A stretch of 64,000 nt of DNA from Apodospora peruviana (Eukaryota > Ascomycota > Sordariomycetes > Sordariales > Lasiosphaeriaceae): positions 868,001 to 932,000 of the forward strand of contig JAUEDM010000009.1 in NCBI GenBank assembly GCA_033439685.1, written 5' to 3'. Both the position numbers and the translations under genes were made by a program. The notes beneath the pieces were generated by a model that worked only from the letters and a program-made list of their open reading frames with translations, did not search any database and was not told the DNA's origin. Shown piece after piece: positions 34,955-46,604 of this stretch (position 1 is the first letter of the stretch; each line of letters begins with the position of its first letter).

Positions 34955-36909
34955 ATGACAAAACCACTACGCCTCGCAACACAGCCAATTAAAATTACAT
35001 GCCAGACATGTCACAGTGCCAAAATCCGCTGCGAGAAAACCCAAGACTCGGCATCGTGCGACCGCTGCCTGCGCCTGGACAAGGAATGCGTCTTCCCTCC
35101 CGCCCGCCGCCGGGTCAAGCACCGCATCGACCCGCTGCAGGCCCGCCTTAACCAGCTAGCCAGCGGCGGCAACATCAGTGATGCAAAGATTACGAACCAG
35201 GGCTACGGTGCCACTTACAAGCCCGATGACAACACCATGCTCCTAACCCAGCTGGCCGTCTCGTCTGACCTGATCAACCCTCTGGGCCATGGCTGGCTCG
35301 ATGCCAAGAGGGCCGAGGACCTGTTCAATGTCTTTCGAACCCAGCTGGCTCCGCGTTTTCCCTTTGTCGTCGTGTCCGAAACCCTCGATCTCGACGACAT
35401 GCGCCGGAACAGGCCCTGCACCCATCTGGTCATTCTGGCGGTCGCCTGCTCAGAAGATTTTGTGCTGCAGCGGAAGCTTAGTCGCCTGTTTAACCAAGTA
35501 GTCACAGCTAGGCTGGCAGCTGGGAAGTTCGTGTCATTTGACATGCTACAGGCGCTTCTCCTTCACTTGGCTTGGTCAGTGGTGTTCAGACGTTGGCCAG
35601 CTTGGACTCTTGATGCTCATTATCACGGATAGGGCACATTTTTCTCCCCGACCACGTAGCTATACTCAGCAACTGCATCTCGCAATTAGCATCGTTTCTG
35701 ATTTACGACTCTACCGGCCCAGGACAAATGATTCGTGGAATCTCGACAAGGCTGGGAACGAGGGACAACATGTCGAGTGGAGTCACGACGAGCTGAGAGC
35801 GTTGATCGGGACGTATTATTTGGACTCGAGGTAGGACTAAGTTACTTTTCCACCTTGCTCCTCATGTGACTGTGCTAACATCCAGCAAAGTACCGCGATT
35901 GTACTGCAGAAGATGCGGACAATGAGCGCCACGGGCTTCATGGCCGCGAGTTATCACATGCTTGAAGCGCAAGCTGAATACCCCAGCGACAAATATCTTA
36001 GGCACATTGTACACCTTCAACAAATCTTGGAGGAGGTTGATGGCATTAACGAGTCTCACATGCAAATGAATCAGACTGGAGCAATGATTGGGGCCATTCG
36101 AGACAAGATCGACTCCTTCAAGCTGGGGCTCCCTTTTGCAATCAGCGACTGTCGTATGTTCTGTCTCTGCCCCAGTAGTACCTAGTGTGCTTCTTCTGAG
36201 TTACTTTCTTGCTAACGTGCTTCATGATGTAGCGGTTCTCCAGCTGCAACTGAATTCGCTAGAAGTTCTCATCAGCCAGAAAGCTCTCCCCGGGTTCCCT
36301 GGGAGAGTGCAACAAAGGTTATACGACAGCCCGCAGCTTGTCATCGACGCGATCTCGGAGTGTATTTCAGCAACCAAATCCGTTGCCGACAGCTTCCTAG
36401 TTCTGCCGCTTGGATACGAGCATCGTCTGTCGAATATCGAGTGGATCGTTCTCAGCTGGAGCATATCTTTCTCGGCCCGGCTCCATGTCATGGCAGGACA
36501 CCCTGCGACACTGCGGTTACAACGACGTCTCGATTTCCGCCATACGCTCCGCCAGGTAACCCTCCGACTGCAGTCATTGGCGTCGCCACTGGAGGACAGC
36601 ACCGGCGATCGCGATGTCTTCTACCACTTTCTCCGACGCGGTCGCATCATAGAGTCCTGGTACCTGCGGCAAACCGATCTCGATTCTCTGTCAACCCCAT
36701 ACAACAGCATCGGAATTTCGCCGGATCAAATAAATATTGACGCAAACAATACCGCAGAGCTAAACCAAACTCGTGCCCTCAATGTCAGTAGTGGTTTGGA
36801 CCCCGGGTTTGGTCTTAATCCAGGATTCGAAAACGTCTCGTTTGCCGATTTCTTTGCGGAAGAAATGCGGGACCCAGCGTTCGCCATGTTTCTGGGTGAC
36901 TCGTTGTGA
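34955..36909 (+). CDS. Zn2Cys6 fungal transcription factor
   Basis: Exons 34955-35574, 35633-35830, 35891-36153 and 36233-36909 (introns 58, 60 and 79 bp, all GT-AG) give 585 residues. The zinc cluster at 16-45 has spacing C-X2-C-X6-C-X8-C-X2-C-X6-C ('CQTCHSAKIRC...CDRCLRLDKEC'), followed by a basic linker ('ARRRVKHRID'). The middle region matches the fungal-specific regulator domain: 'FVVVSETLDLDDM', then 'LLHLAWAHFSPRPRSYTQQL' across junction 1, 'LAISIVSDLRLYRP', and 'IGTYYLDSSTAIVLQK' across junction 2. The C-terminal end has an acidic-aromatic patch ('FENVSFADFFAEEM') that could activate transcription. It probably binds CGG-type half sites as a dimer. Candidate targets are the GMC oxidase upstream and itself. 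Confidence 0.9.
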
Positions 36910-37489
36910 AGTTGCATTGGGCTTTGCAGGGGCTCCCGGATAAGAGGATTCTGTTGACTTGGGATCCAAATTTAGTACCAAGAGATGAAGCTAATCTCGT
37001 TCGAGTTTGTTAATACGGACGGATACGCACTCCGGCCCCTTATTCCGACGGGGAGCTCAGCCACCCAGTATGTAAGCGTGGCTATGGATTAACTGGCAAC
37101 TACCCCCGTAGCTGGCTAGGGCTGACAAGATGATCCGCCAAAACAAAACGGTTTACAGGTTGGGCTTGTTTAACCAACAGCTAAACTGAACCTTACCATA
37201 GTCCGCTGATACTGTGTGGCTGAGCTCTCCGTCGGACCAAGAGGCTCAAGCAATGGTACTATGCAAGGTTTGTAGGCATGTTGGTCGAAATAAACGCATA
37301 CGACTAGGGACATCGGGCAGGGCTCTGTCCCTGCAAGCACATCAACATTGAAATTAGCAGCAAAACTGATCAACAAACGTTGGAAAGTACATATAACCAG
37401 ATGGACGTCCCGATGTATCTTTCATATTCACTATACACAATATCGTCAGAACATCATTCAAGTTACCTTTTTCACATCCAGTCCACACC
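36910..37489. other. Intergenic region
   Basis: 580 bp between the regulator gene and the beta-lactamase-like gene, both on the plus strand. The promoter of the latter is here. No gene was seen. Confidence 0.55.
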
Positions 37490-39388
37490 ATGATCCCTTC
37501 AGCCTCTAGGGCTTTTACCCTCTCCGCCGTTCTGTGGCAATTCCTTCCACTCAGCCAAGCAGCATACCAGCCATGTCCCCTCCTGCGAGCCTACTACCCT
37601 CCGCCGACAATATCTAAGTCCTCTGACGCCGTTAAAGCTCTTTCGAAAGGTTTCACAGAGGTATTCGACAACCTTATCCGAACCGGCAAGAGTGACGACT
37701 TCGGCGAGATCACGCCCAACACCACCTCATTCTCCGTCGTACTTTTCTCGGCAGCGGAAGCAGATGACGCTGACCCCATCTTCTACAGCTATCACTACAC
37801 TGCTCCGGCTACGGCACAAACTGTGGCGAAGAATATCTCGTTGGACACCGTCCTTCCCCTGGGCAGCCTGACGCAGCTCTTTACTGTCTACAGCTGGCTC
37901 GCGGAGATGGGCATTGAGACGTGGAATGACCCGATCACGAAGTACCTTCCGGAACTTTCCAAGGCTGCAGGTTCTCGGGATAAGTTCGCCGTCGACTGGA
38001 GCGCAATCACGGTCGAGGCTTTGGCTGGTCATATGGCGGGTGTCGCTCGTGACTGTGAGTTCTTCCACCGGGCATTGTATAGAGGAATGGTATTTCTGAC
38101 ATACGGGGACTAGCAAATATATGCCAGTTGGGGGCGGCATGCGACAAACAAGGTGAGTCGAACTCCCATTCCCTCCAACTTTTGTACATTATCCCTTGCT
38201 AACATGTTCTCGTGTAACTAGCGTTCATCAACTCCTTCGCGAACGTCTCGCCCGTCTTCCTCCCCGACACCACGCCACTACTCTCCAACGCAGCCTTCCA
38301 ACTTCTCGCCTTCGCCATCACCTCCCGAACAAAGACCACCAAAGGCCCGGCCCCCAGCTTCAGCGACGTCCTCAAAAAATCGGTCCTCGAGCCCCTGAAG
38401 ATGACCCACAGCGCTCTTCTCGACAAACACAACGCAGCCAGCATATTCGGTGGCGCCGACTCCCTCGACTGCTCCGCCAAGGGTGAACAAGCGTAATATA
38501 GCCCCTTCCCACCCTTCAATCTCTAGCCACACTCCTAACAGAAACAGCGCCCTCTCCTTGATATCCACCCCGCGCGACCTCGCCCTCTCCGGCCACGCGA
38601 TTCTTTCGTCTCGCCTCCTGCCCGCCGCCACGACCCGCCGCTGGCTCTCCCCCGTATCGGCCGACACCTCCAACGGCCGCAACGGTGTGGGGAAGCCATG
38701 GGAAGTCTACCGCGCCCCGCTCCTGCTGCCCAAACCTTCCTCGCAGCTCATCGTCGACGTGCTGCTCAAGTCTGGTGACGTAGGACCGTACAGCAGCTAC
38801 CTCGGTCTCGTCCCGGATGTGGGCGTCGGTTTCGCTATCCTCGCGCATGATGCGAATGACGAAGACAAGCCGGCCGATCTTAATGTGCACGCTGATATTG
38901 TCGCTGCTGTTGGGCTGGGGAATCTATTGGGTCTCGCGGCTAAGCAGGCTGGAAGCCAGTTTCCTGGGACATTTGTTAGTGGTGATGGTGGGAAGGATGT
39001 GGCCGTGATCGAGGTTCCCGAGGACGGATATCCTGGCTTTGTGGTTTCGAGGCTCGTTGTCAATGGGAAGGATGTCAGGGCCGCTGCGGCGCAGGCTGCT
39101 GGGATTGAGAAGGTCGAGGACCTTGATTTCCGGGTGTATGCGACGAATGTTGTTGCCGATTTGAAGGGAAAGGGAGGGAAGGGAAAGAAGCAGCAGTTTG
39201 TGGCGGTGTTGCAGGATAAGAGCGCGCTGGTGGACGCTGGTACCCCGACGTGTATCAGCTGGATGATGGCGGATGGTCCAGGTGCTGCTGTGCCGAGCAG
39301 GTTTGTGTTCGAGCTGGATGGGAAGGGGGTGGCCGTCAAGGTGTCGATTCCGCATATGGGGGTTTCCTTTGGGAGGAAGGCGACCTAA
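37490..39388 (+). CDS. Secreted beta-lactamase-like protein lacking catalytic Lys and Tyr
   Basis: Four exons, 37490-38054, 38114-38152, 38222-38492 and 38542-39388 (introns 59, 69 and 49 bp), give 573 residues. The N terminus is a signal peptide ending 'LPLSQA'. The layout is that of fungal secreted class C beta-lactamase/esterase-like proteins: 'YHYTAPATAQ', 'LPLGSLTQLFTVYSWLAEMG', 'NDPITKYLPEL', then 'LLSNAAFQLLAFAI', 'LEPLKMTHSAL', 'LSLISTPRDLALSGHAIL' and a C-terminal lipocalin-like beta-rich part. The nucleophile motif S-x-x-K reads S-L-T-Q, and the Y-x-N motif reads L-S-N. The general-base Lys and the Tyr are therefore both missing although the fold is kept. Splices are phase-consistent and the frame is open, so this is probably an expressed pseudoenzyme rather than a pseudogene. 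Confidence 0.85.
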
Positions 39389-40267
39389 TTTGATTCATCG
39401 TCGCATTGTGGGTTCGTATTTGGTTGTCTAACTGGCCTACCTCTCGTCTGGTTCTTTCTCCTACTCTTCTCCTCTATATTTCTTCATATTAGAACATCCT
39501 TTGCATTCTTTCACCGTGATCTAACTGGGTTATAGTATAGAAAAGGGGCAGCTGTGGCTGGGCTGAGTGGACATTTTGAGCGTGATTATGTAGACCTGAG
39601 TGAGGTATGTAAAATAAGTATTATATTGGAGACAGATCACCCCTAGATATTCTCGTCTAATATCAACAAAAGACTTGTGTTTGAAGTAATTACTGAAAAG
39701 ATCGTGAACAGCCAAGACAATAAGAGTCTTGGCAATCAATCGTATGTTCGAATCGCTGTGGCGTCTGCGCAGAATACGAACTCTTTACTCTTCACTACAA
39801 ATCTTTGTGTGCTGGTCCTGTCCATGCGAGTCACCCGACGAATTTTCCCCTCGCAGCTGTGAACCACGGCCGAGGAAGTGGTCGAGAATTAATACCCCGC
39901 AGCTCGTCTTAATACGGGGTCCTCACTCCCGGGAGGGCTGTTGTTGTCACACCACATCAGTGAATTGAAGCTGCAGCTAATGGATGCAACCCGATTCCCA
40001 GGTCGCTATTGGTGCACTGCTGTGGTACCACCGTTTCTTAATAGAATCGGCAAGGTATAGATAGCTAGCTACCTTAGACACCAGGCACGCCAACATCATG
40101 ATATCGTTTCCCTCAGATATTAAAACAAAGAGCTGCACTTCACACCTTGCGTGAACTTTTGAATCTCAATATCTGAACGTACATGTAACAACAGTCAACA
40201 ATTTCTCTCACTTTACACCACCACTACCAAATAAACGATTTACCCCTGAATCTATTCTGACCAGACA
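39389..40267. other. Intergenic region
   Basis: 879 bp between two plus-strand genes. It is A/T-rich near 39590-39700. The promoter of the GPI-type protein lies at the right end. Nothing else was recognised. Confidence 0.55.
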
Positions 40268-41108
40268 ATGAAGAAGCTTATCTTCGCCATGACGGCGGTC
40301 GTGTAAGTCCATCATTATCCAGCACATACAAACATCAAACTTATCATCCGGAAATCGGAATAGCATCACCGCGGTGACTGCCCAAGAGCAAGTCTACCCG
40401 TCAGAATACCACTTCACCAAAACCATCACGGCGCCGCCGGACCCAGCCGTGACAGGCTGCCCGACGGTGACGGCAACAACCAACCAGTGCCGCACCTGCG
40501 CCTACCCCATGTGCCTGGTGGTCAGCACGCTGACCCACCACTGCCACTGCCCGGACAAGCCGTTGACAGTCTTCACGTCCCACCCGTGCGAGTCGCGCTG
40601 CGCGGGCATTGGATGCTCGACTTCTTGGTCCATTGTCACCGCGACAGACTGCACTGGCCCGTCATCTGTCACTTCCTCCTCCTCAAGCACCATTACCTCG
40701 AGCTCGTCCTCCTCGAAGCCGCCTGTGTCGTGCTCCTCCACGACTGTGATTATTTCCGACGACGGCGGCGGGTCGTCGTCATCTTCTTCTTCATCGAGTT
40801 CGTCCAGCTCCTCATCTTCGTCGTCCAGTTCCACGTCGAGCAGCAGCATCAATGGCGGTGGAGGAGGCGGAGGTGGAAGCGGAGGCGGCACGGAGCCAAC
40901 AGGGTCGTCGACGAGCTCTGTAGTGGTCGAGCCTACCCAAACCCCGCCCGAGCCGACGCCGACTCCATCTCCTACGGGGTCGTCGACGGGGCCGGGACCC
41001 AGTCCGCCTGGTCCGAGACCTACCGGTCCTGTTACTGGCGCTGCCGCGAGCAACGCTCCTTTGCTGAGCCTGGGTATTGTTTTGGGCTACTTCGTTTTGT
41101 GGCTGTAA
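40268..41108 (+). CDS. Ser-rich GPI-anchored cell-surface protein
   Basis: Exons 40268-40302 and 40364-41108, with a 61-bp GTAAGT/ATAG intron, give 259 residues. The tiny first exon plus the start of exon 2 make a signal peptide ('MKKLIFAMTAVVITAVTA'). The mature part has a Cys-rich domain of about 75 residues ('CPTVTATTNQCRTCAYPMC', 'HCHCPDKP', 'CESRCAGIGC') followed by a Ser/Thr-rich stalk with a long Ser run, a Gly run and Pro-rich repeats. The C terminus 'GAAASNAPLLSLGIVLGYFVLWL' minus its last few residues is a typical GPI-attachment signal. It is probably a wall or plasma-membrane protein of unknown role. The Ser-coding microsatellite at 40770-40850 is likely to vary in length. Confidence 0.85.
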
Positions 41109-41403
41109 TGAGTTTCCGCATTAATTAATGTGCTGGCTTTGTTCAAGTTCCTGTTTGTCAGGGGGTCTCGGTGAGCGTGTTTCCTGGGATTTTATGGATG
41201 GTTTTTGGTTCAAAGGTTGTTGGAGTCGGGGAGGGGAACATCATGATATCCGTGATTAATAATTATACACAAGAAGCAATATTCCCTATTGGCCTCATGT
41301 CCAGTCCGACGTGGCCGGCTCTCATCGTGCCGGGCGACCGATCATCCGAAAGAAACCCAGACAAGCATCATCTGGCTTACACGCAGGGGGATAACATCTG
41401 CAT
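41109..41403. other. Convergent intergenic spacer
   Basis: 295 bp between the 3' ends of the GPI-type gene and the NIF3/YqfO-like gene. No feature was seen. Confidence 0.6.
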
Positions 41404-41848
41404 CTAAAAATCCTCCAGCTTGTACACGGAATAAGAAGGCTCTTCATACGGATGCGCTCTGTGATAACAAATATCGGTTAGTTTGACAAAATTGGTAAGA
41501 GGAAGAATGAGAGGAGAAAACCAACATCTTCAGCGCCTCAACTGCCTTCCTGGCCACATCCTCGCCCATGCAGAGCGTCTCGATCCGAAGCTCCTCGACA
41601 TGCTCCAAGACCCCAACCTGCCCGAGGTGCGGATTCGCCGCATCGCCCGGTCGAAACTGGCCGATACCGGACGTGGTCCAGCAGCACTCGGTGTAGTTTC
41701 CGGGGCCGGGATATCGGCCAGCGCCGGCAGCGAAAATCGCGGATTTGCAAACCTCTGCTGCCGGACCCGGCGGCACGTGGAATACGAGCTTGTAGCGCAC
41801 CAAGTTTTGTGTTGCCGCTGCGACAGCTGCTAAGCCGAATGACGCCAT
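41404..41848 (-). CDS. YqfO/NIF3-type PII-like domain protein
   Basis: Exons 41526-41848 and 41404-41458, separated by a 67-bp GTTGGT/ACAG intron, encode 125 residues. The body shows 'KLVFHVPPGPAAEVCKSAIF', 'GAGRYPGPGNYTECCWTTSG', 'GQFRPGDAANPHLGQVG' and 'VEELRIETLCMG'. The second exon supplies the conserved end 'AHPYEEPSYSVYKLEDF'. This is the PII-like insert domain of the YqfO/YbgI (NIF3) family (COG3323), here as a stand-alone protein, the usual form in fungi. The biochemical function is unsettled; metal or nucleotide binding has been proposed for relatives. The small second exon is needed to complete the family motif, which supports the splice. Confidence 0.88.
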
Positions 41849-42940
41849 GGTATATTCCGCTTGTACAGTGTTGATATGTGTTGCGCTTGTCTGTTTCTTA
41901 GAAACTCTTCTCCTGGGGAGGGGAGGCTCTTTGGCCGTCTGTCTGTTTCTTTCGATGTCTTCTTCTGGGGAGGGGAATCTCTTGGCCGTTTTCGTCTAGT
42001 TCCCGGGGTTTCCGTGGCCTGCCTATGGGGCGGTCGCTGAGCGCAGGGCGACGGGTTTCCAACAAAGCCTTGATATGATGGCCGATTGTGGTTTTGCTGG
42101 CACCGAAAAGCTTGGCAGTACACGGACAATGGGCCTTTTGGACGGACGGACTAAACTGCCGCCGGTAGAGATGCGCTGCCCCCGCTCCTTCTTCTCGTCA
42201 TGAAGTCGTTGCGCGTCTGCAGCCACCGCGGGGCACGCACAGCTTTCGACTCCTCTTTTCGTGTTATCATTCGCCATGAAGAAAAAAAAATCCACAAGGA
42301 AAGTTCAAAAAGAGATACGTCGGGACCTACAAAATGTGGGTCCTATAGTTCGGGTTAATGAGCTAAATGAGGTCGTTATCAGATCTTGTACGCGTTTTGC
42401 TAGGAGAATTGGGCGCGAGGGGTGGGACTGTCTGGCATTTTGGGTGTCCGGCAATTCAGCACGTGATCGTTAGGCTCAGCTGCGCTGTCAATTGGCAGTG
42501 ACTTGCCCTGGGACTTGTCACCTGGGGTAGGGCAGTAGAACCCCACAGGTCTCCACTGTTAGCCCACCAGGGGCAGCACAGGCAATTTGGACAGGTTCGA
42601 TGCAACTTACATGCGGACCTCCAAGTCACGTGCAGAGCACACCAGGACTACAGCTGCACGGAAAGCTTGCGCTGGATACATCATAAGGTGAATTAAGGTG
42701 AGCACAATCCAAAAGTGAATGTGCCTGTCTCTGAGAGGCGGTCGCTCTTTCCACTGGGCACTGGTCTTTAAAAGGCGGGACTTTTTGCGGCGTAACCAGT
42801 CTTCCACTCTGCATCATCTTTCACCAGTCCATTCCTTCTTATCCAGTCCGACCCAGTCCACCAATCTACTTGTTCTTTCCAGTCTCAGACTGTACGGCCC
42901 GCCGCTCGACTGTGGCTATATAATTGTCCAGCAGCAATGA
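41849..42940. other. Divergent intergenic region with local duplication
   Basis: 1.1 kb between the starts of the NIF3/YqfO-like gene and the 2EXR gene. Two imperfect direct copies of about 50 bp lie at 41889-41939 and 41940-41995; both contain 'ctggggagggga' and 'cttggccgt'-type blocks. A TATA-like gctatataat lies at 42916-42925. No gene was recognised. Confidence 0.55.
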
Positions 42941-43954
42941 ATGGCACCAAGCATTGTGCTTGCATTCTCGACTTACAACTGGCAATGTTTTTTGCTCACT
43001 TCCTCAGCTATGATTCAAGACGAAATGGCCATCTCCACAACTCAAACCCGAAAGAGAAAACGGCAATCAACCTCACCCAATCATGAAATAATGACTGAAG
43101 CCGGCAACAACAAGATCTTCACCTGCTTCGGCGCCTTGCCGCCCGAACTGCGCGAAATGATCTGGAGAGAAGCGCTCTCGGCGCCATGCGTACTCGTCAT
43201 CACGACGGCCGAGGACGCAGAAGCACGTCAACCAAATATCAGGGGCAACACTACTCGCTTCTCCAAGCCCTATATCTCGCGTCTCTTTGCCTTTCGCTTT
43301 CTCGGCGGCCCGCCGCCCTACCAGGCAGGCCTGTCGTGCCGCGAGGCCTACGCCATCATGGAGCGAAAGCTAGTTCGGCTTGCCCGCAACTTCAGACACC
43401 GCGACGGCCGCGGCCCTCCATTCTGGGTGAATCCCGACGCGACGCTCGTCTACTTTGGTCCTCCTTGGACCGCCCACGTGGTCCTCGAGCGGCTCCGGCA
43501 AGGACTCCAGCAATCACTGTTATCAGAACATATATTGTGCAGGCACGCGGCATTTGGGTGGGAGTCGGGTTTCAGATTCACCATAGGCATATCGGTTTGG
43601 CGTCTGCTGGAGGCGTGGCCTTCTCTTTGCTCGCTCGCCATCATCCAGCGTGAGACGGAGCTTACTGCCGACGACGACTCGGATGATGATGATGATGCTG
43701 CCACAGCCACCAACGCCGCCGCCGCCGCCGCTATGCAGGAGCAGCAGCAGGATTTGAGTTCACCAGTTGCATTACCGCAGGAACTGTTCGCCAGTCTGAT
43801 GCGCTACGCTGCGAGTCAGCTACGCGCCTCGATGGAAGCCGATATGGACTTCGTTGAGCACACGCTGGGGAAGTGTCAGCGACTTAAGCTAACTACGACG
43901 GAGGAGAATCCATGTCTTTATTTAGCGTCTTCTACGCCACCTGCAAAGTTGTGA
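42941..43954 (+). CDS. 2EXR-domain protein (intact copy)
   Basis: A single exon of 337 residues if the first ATG is used. The in-frame ATG at 43010 (MIQDEM) gives 314 residues and is favoured by a TATA-like box only ~20 bp before 42941. A basic stretch (~30-40) precedes the 2EXR domain: 'FTCFGALPPELREMIWREAL' then 'PCVLVITT' and 'YISRLFAFRFLGGPPPYQAG', 'LSCREAYAIMERKLVRL'. Further blocks are 'FWVNPDATLVYFG' and 'WRLLEAWPSLCSLAI'. An Asp-run and an Ala-run near 245-265 are encoded by trinucleotide repeats. 2EXR is an F-box-like N-terminal module of plant-associated and other ascomycetes; its role is not known. A decayed relative lies at 26389-27100. Confidence 0.8.
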   Translation: MAPSIVLAFSTYNWQCFLLTSSAMIQDEMAISTTQTRKRKRQSTSPNHEIMTEAGNNKIFTCFGALPPELREMIWREALSAPCVLVITTAEDAEARQPNIRGNTTRFSKPYISRLFAFRFLGGPPPYQAGLSCREAYAIMERKLVRLARNFRHRDGRGPPFWVNPDATLVYFGPPWTAHVVLERLRQGLQQSLLSEHILCRHAAFGWESGFRFTIGISVWRLLEAWPSLCSLAIIQRETELTADDDSDDDDDAATATNAAAAAAMQEQQQDLSSPVALPQELFASLMRYAASQLRASMEADMDFVEHTLGKCQRLKLTTTEENPCLYLASSTPPAKL

Positions 43955-45601
43955 TAGTTGGAGAAGAGAAAGGAGGAAGCAGGATGTGGATTTGGGATTT
44001 CTGATCTTTGCTATTTCTACACCTAACCAGAGTGCAAGAAGGGGCTGAATGTCAGGCATATGCTGTAAATAAAATGAATACTGTACTTGAGTAGAGGAGT
44101 ACATGCTATACAACACAACTGTGGTGTTCAATAACGCTTTCTATATACAAGTTTTGTCCCACCTTTGTGAATCAGCTTTAGCCATGTCCCGGTTCCAACG
44201 AGAATATGAACATAATAAACAGCCCAGAAGAGAAAGAGGAAAAACATATTCTTTTACTGCACCGCACTCCCCCCCCCCCCTTCCTTCTATGACACCACTT
44301 GTAATCACTCAGGGTTTTACAAGAAGCTCATCGTCAACAAAGACAAAAAGAAATAGATGCTTTGTGACATAGGAAGGGCGTGTTTCTGATCACCACGAGT
44401 GGTTGTTACCTCTTGGACGACAAGTTTGAGAAGAAGAGCATATGACATATGTGACGAGCTACCCTGTTTTCTCTTGATCTTCACGCTTTCCGGGAGCCAT
44501 AGACGCAGGCGGATGGCCTTGAAAGGGGACAACAAAGATGTGTACCAGGAGATGTTTTTTGTCACTGCAAATTTCGGTGAGAGGGTTTGCTACGCTGCTT
44601 GGTTTATGGGTAGAGACAGCCAGGTAGCTAGCTCCCTGGGGTACCTAAGATCCGTCCACTCCTGCCCAGCGATGAGCACCGTAGCGACTGCCAGAAGCCA
44701 CGCCAACACTGCCACACCAATAACGCCCCATTGCATATAATGGAATGAAGGGTGCCACGAGAACACAGCGATATCCGCACTCCTTCTGCGCAAGGTTATC
44801 GGATGTAATGAGCCATGAGTAGTTATTCTGACCATCGAGAAAGGATAACTCGGAGTGGGTCCTGGGACTTACCATTCCACTCAAGCCACCTAGAATGCTG
44901 CCTATTCTTATCATGGGCACGGCTGTGATCTGTCATCTTGCTTGCGGTTCACGGAGATGTGCTTCGGTGAAGGTTGGGACTCGAGTGGCAGAAGGAGAGC
45001 TCCGGGTGTTCAATCGAAGGTGTTGGATTGGGGAGCGGATTGACGGACTGGGAATTACCAAAGACAGTAGCGAAATGGACCGATAAAATGTTGGCTAGGA
45101 CTAAGGAAAGAGATCGGATGAGAGGCCCAGAGTGAGGGTATGGTGGATCCCGAATGGCGACCTCTGCCCTTCCTCCCCCCCCAATCCTTTGGACGTCTCG
45201 GTTGCTCTACGCCTTACTATAACTTTCATCTGATCTACTTAGCACCGAACGCATATACCTTGGTTCTGATGATTAAGGTGATCCGTGCTCATTCTACAGA
45301 CCTATTTAAATCCCATTCTCACTCCGTCCCTCTGCCCCCAAAATTTTCTCCTTTCCCTCTCACAAACTTCTTCGCTCAACGAAATCCACAGCCATCAGCA
45401 CATATTCTGATACATTCGGAGACGTCCAGTTTATACATAAGGCCATAAAGTCCAAGATCACAACATGGTACGTAACTAAGCTTGCCAATTCCTCGTTTGG
45501 CGGCCAACCATATACTGATGGTACATGTATCTATCCAGACCGTGGCTGTGAGCCTACTGAGCTGGAGTTGATCATGTATCGACAGATATCGTAAGCTGTA
45601 G
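43955..45601. other. Intergenic region with a possible small membrane-protein remnant
   Basis: A run of ten C lies at ~44271-44280. On the minus strand, 44590-44910 has a short open frame starting 'MIRIGSILGGLSGM' and, in another frame, a hydrophobic stretch 'QWGVIGVAVLAWLLAVATVL' preceded by 'FSWHPSF'. A GTAAGT/GCAG intron joins them only out of phase, so no gene is called. The rest shows nothing. Confidence 0.45.
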
Positions 45602-45853
45602 AGTCCACGCGTGAGCGGGACAGAGAACTTTTTTCGAATTGTGCTTCAGTTGCAGGCAAAAGTGTATGGCCAGGCGCTGGCGGCAAAAGACCCAACGCTG
45701 GCGATAAAGGACGAACGGATCGCCTGGCACAAGAAACAGCTGGAGATACAGCTGGAAATACAGCATGAGCTATTATGTGTTGTTTACGCCATTGTCACGG
45801 TTGGAATTTTCGTTGTCCTTGTCATGATTGTGACTGAATTTCTCCGTACTTAG
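45602..45853 (+). CDS. Small protein with charged helix and C-terminal membrane segment
   Basis: An open frame of about 84 codons, bounded by a TAG on its left, with no ATG at its start. An upstream splice is therefore needed; an ATG directly followed by GTACGT at 45465 is a possible first exon. The product has an amphipathic charged helix ('AIKDERIAWHKKQLEIQLEI') and a C-terminal membrane span ('VYAIVTVGIFVVLVMIVTEF'), giving a tail-anchored look. No family was recognised. The gene model is incomplete and confidence is low. Confidence 0.3.
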   Translation, partial: SPRVSGTENFFRIVLQLQAKVYGQALAAKDPTLAIKDERIAWHKKQLEIQLEIQHELLCVVYAIVTVGIFVVLVMIVTEFLRT

Positions 45854-46604
45854 CTCCTTGGGTGCTTAAGTACGTAGAAATCCAGGAACAAAAACAAGAA
45901 CAGCTCCCAAGATCACATAACGGAACAACAAATGAAGGAACCTTGGGTCCAACCAAGAAGATGAAGAGATCAGAGTAGATGGTTGTTCGCAAGACCATAG
46001 GTTAAGGGGATACCTAATCTTACACTTCAGTGGCCAGTACCTTAGTTACAGTATGGCCAGGGAAGGACTCTCATATAAACCCATCATACCGTGACCTCCC
46101 TGCCTCTTGATTTTATCCTGTGAATGGAAGAAAGTATGAATGCTATAAGGGAAACACCTAAATCAGCAGGGGCTGCGACGACTGTATTATCGTGACAGGA
46201 CCTCACATAACAAAAACACTCGAGCACACTCTTGCATTTTATGGGATTTGGCCGCATAGGTCAGGTAGGTAGGTACCACTCACCAGATTCTGCCCTTTCC
46301 CTCCTTACCTTCCTTACCCGTCTCCTCTTCAATGTTTCTTCGACACTTCCATGTTCTGATCTTGTACTGACTTGGACCCGAATCTTCCTCTTGTTCGGAG
46401 GAACAGTACTCATGCAGCCAGCACAAAGTTTTCTCCTCCTTCTCACGGTCTGGTGTCGTTCTGTTCCTTAAAATTTCTTGGTTCTCCGTCAAACGTTTCT
46501 CACCCTCTCACGATCATCCACCCCCACAACAGCATTTCCAACCAAGTATCAATTCGCTCCAAGCCCATATCATATGATGGCGCCTGCACGCCATTCTCAA
46601 TAAT
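45854..46604. other. Intergenic region
   Basis: 751 bp with C/T-rich stretches towards its right end, which may be the promoter and 5' UTR of the coiled-coil locus. No gene was recognised. Confidence 0.5.

Noticed and set aside
40487..41128. 213-residue alternative frame over the GPI-type gene
   Set aside because: A frame shadow; the other frame has a signal peptide, Cys pattern, Ser stalk and GPI signal.
44590..44910. Small cytochrome-b561-like membrane gene suggested by 'FSWHPSF' and a hydrophobic stretch
   Set aside because: The only good splice joins the pieces out of phase, the reading frame ends soon after one helix, and no further heme His motif follows.
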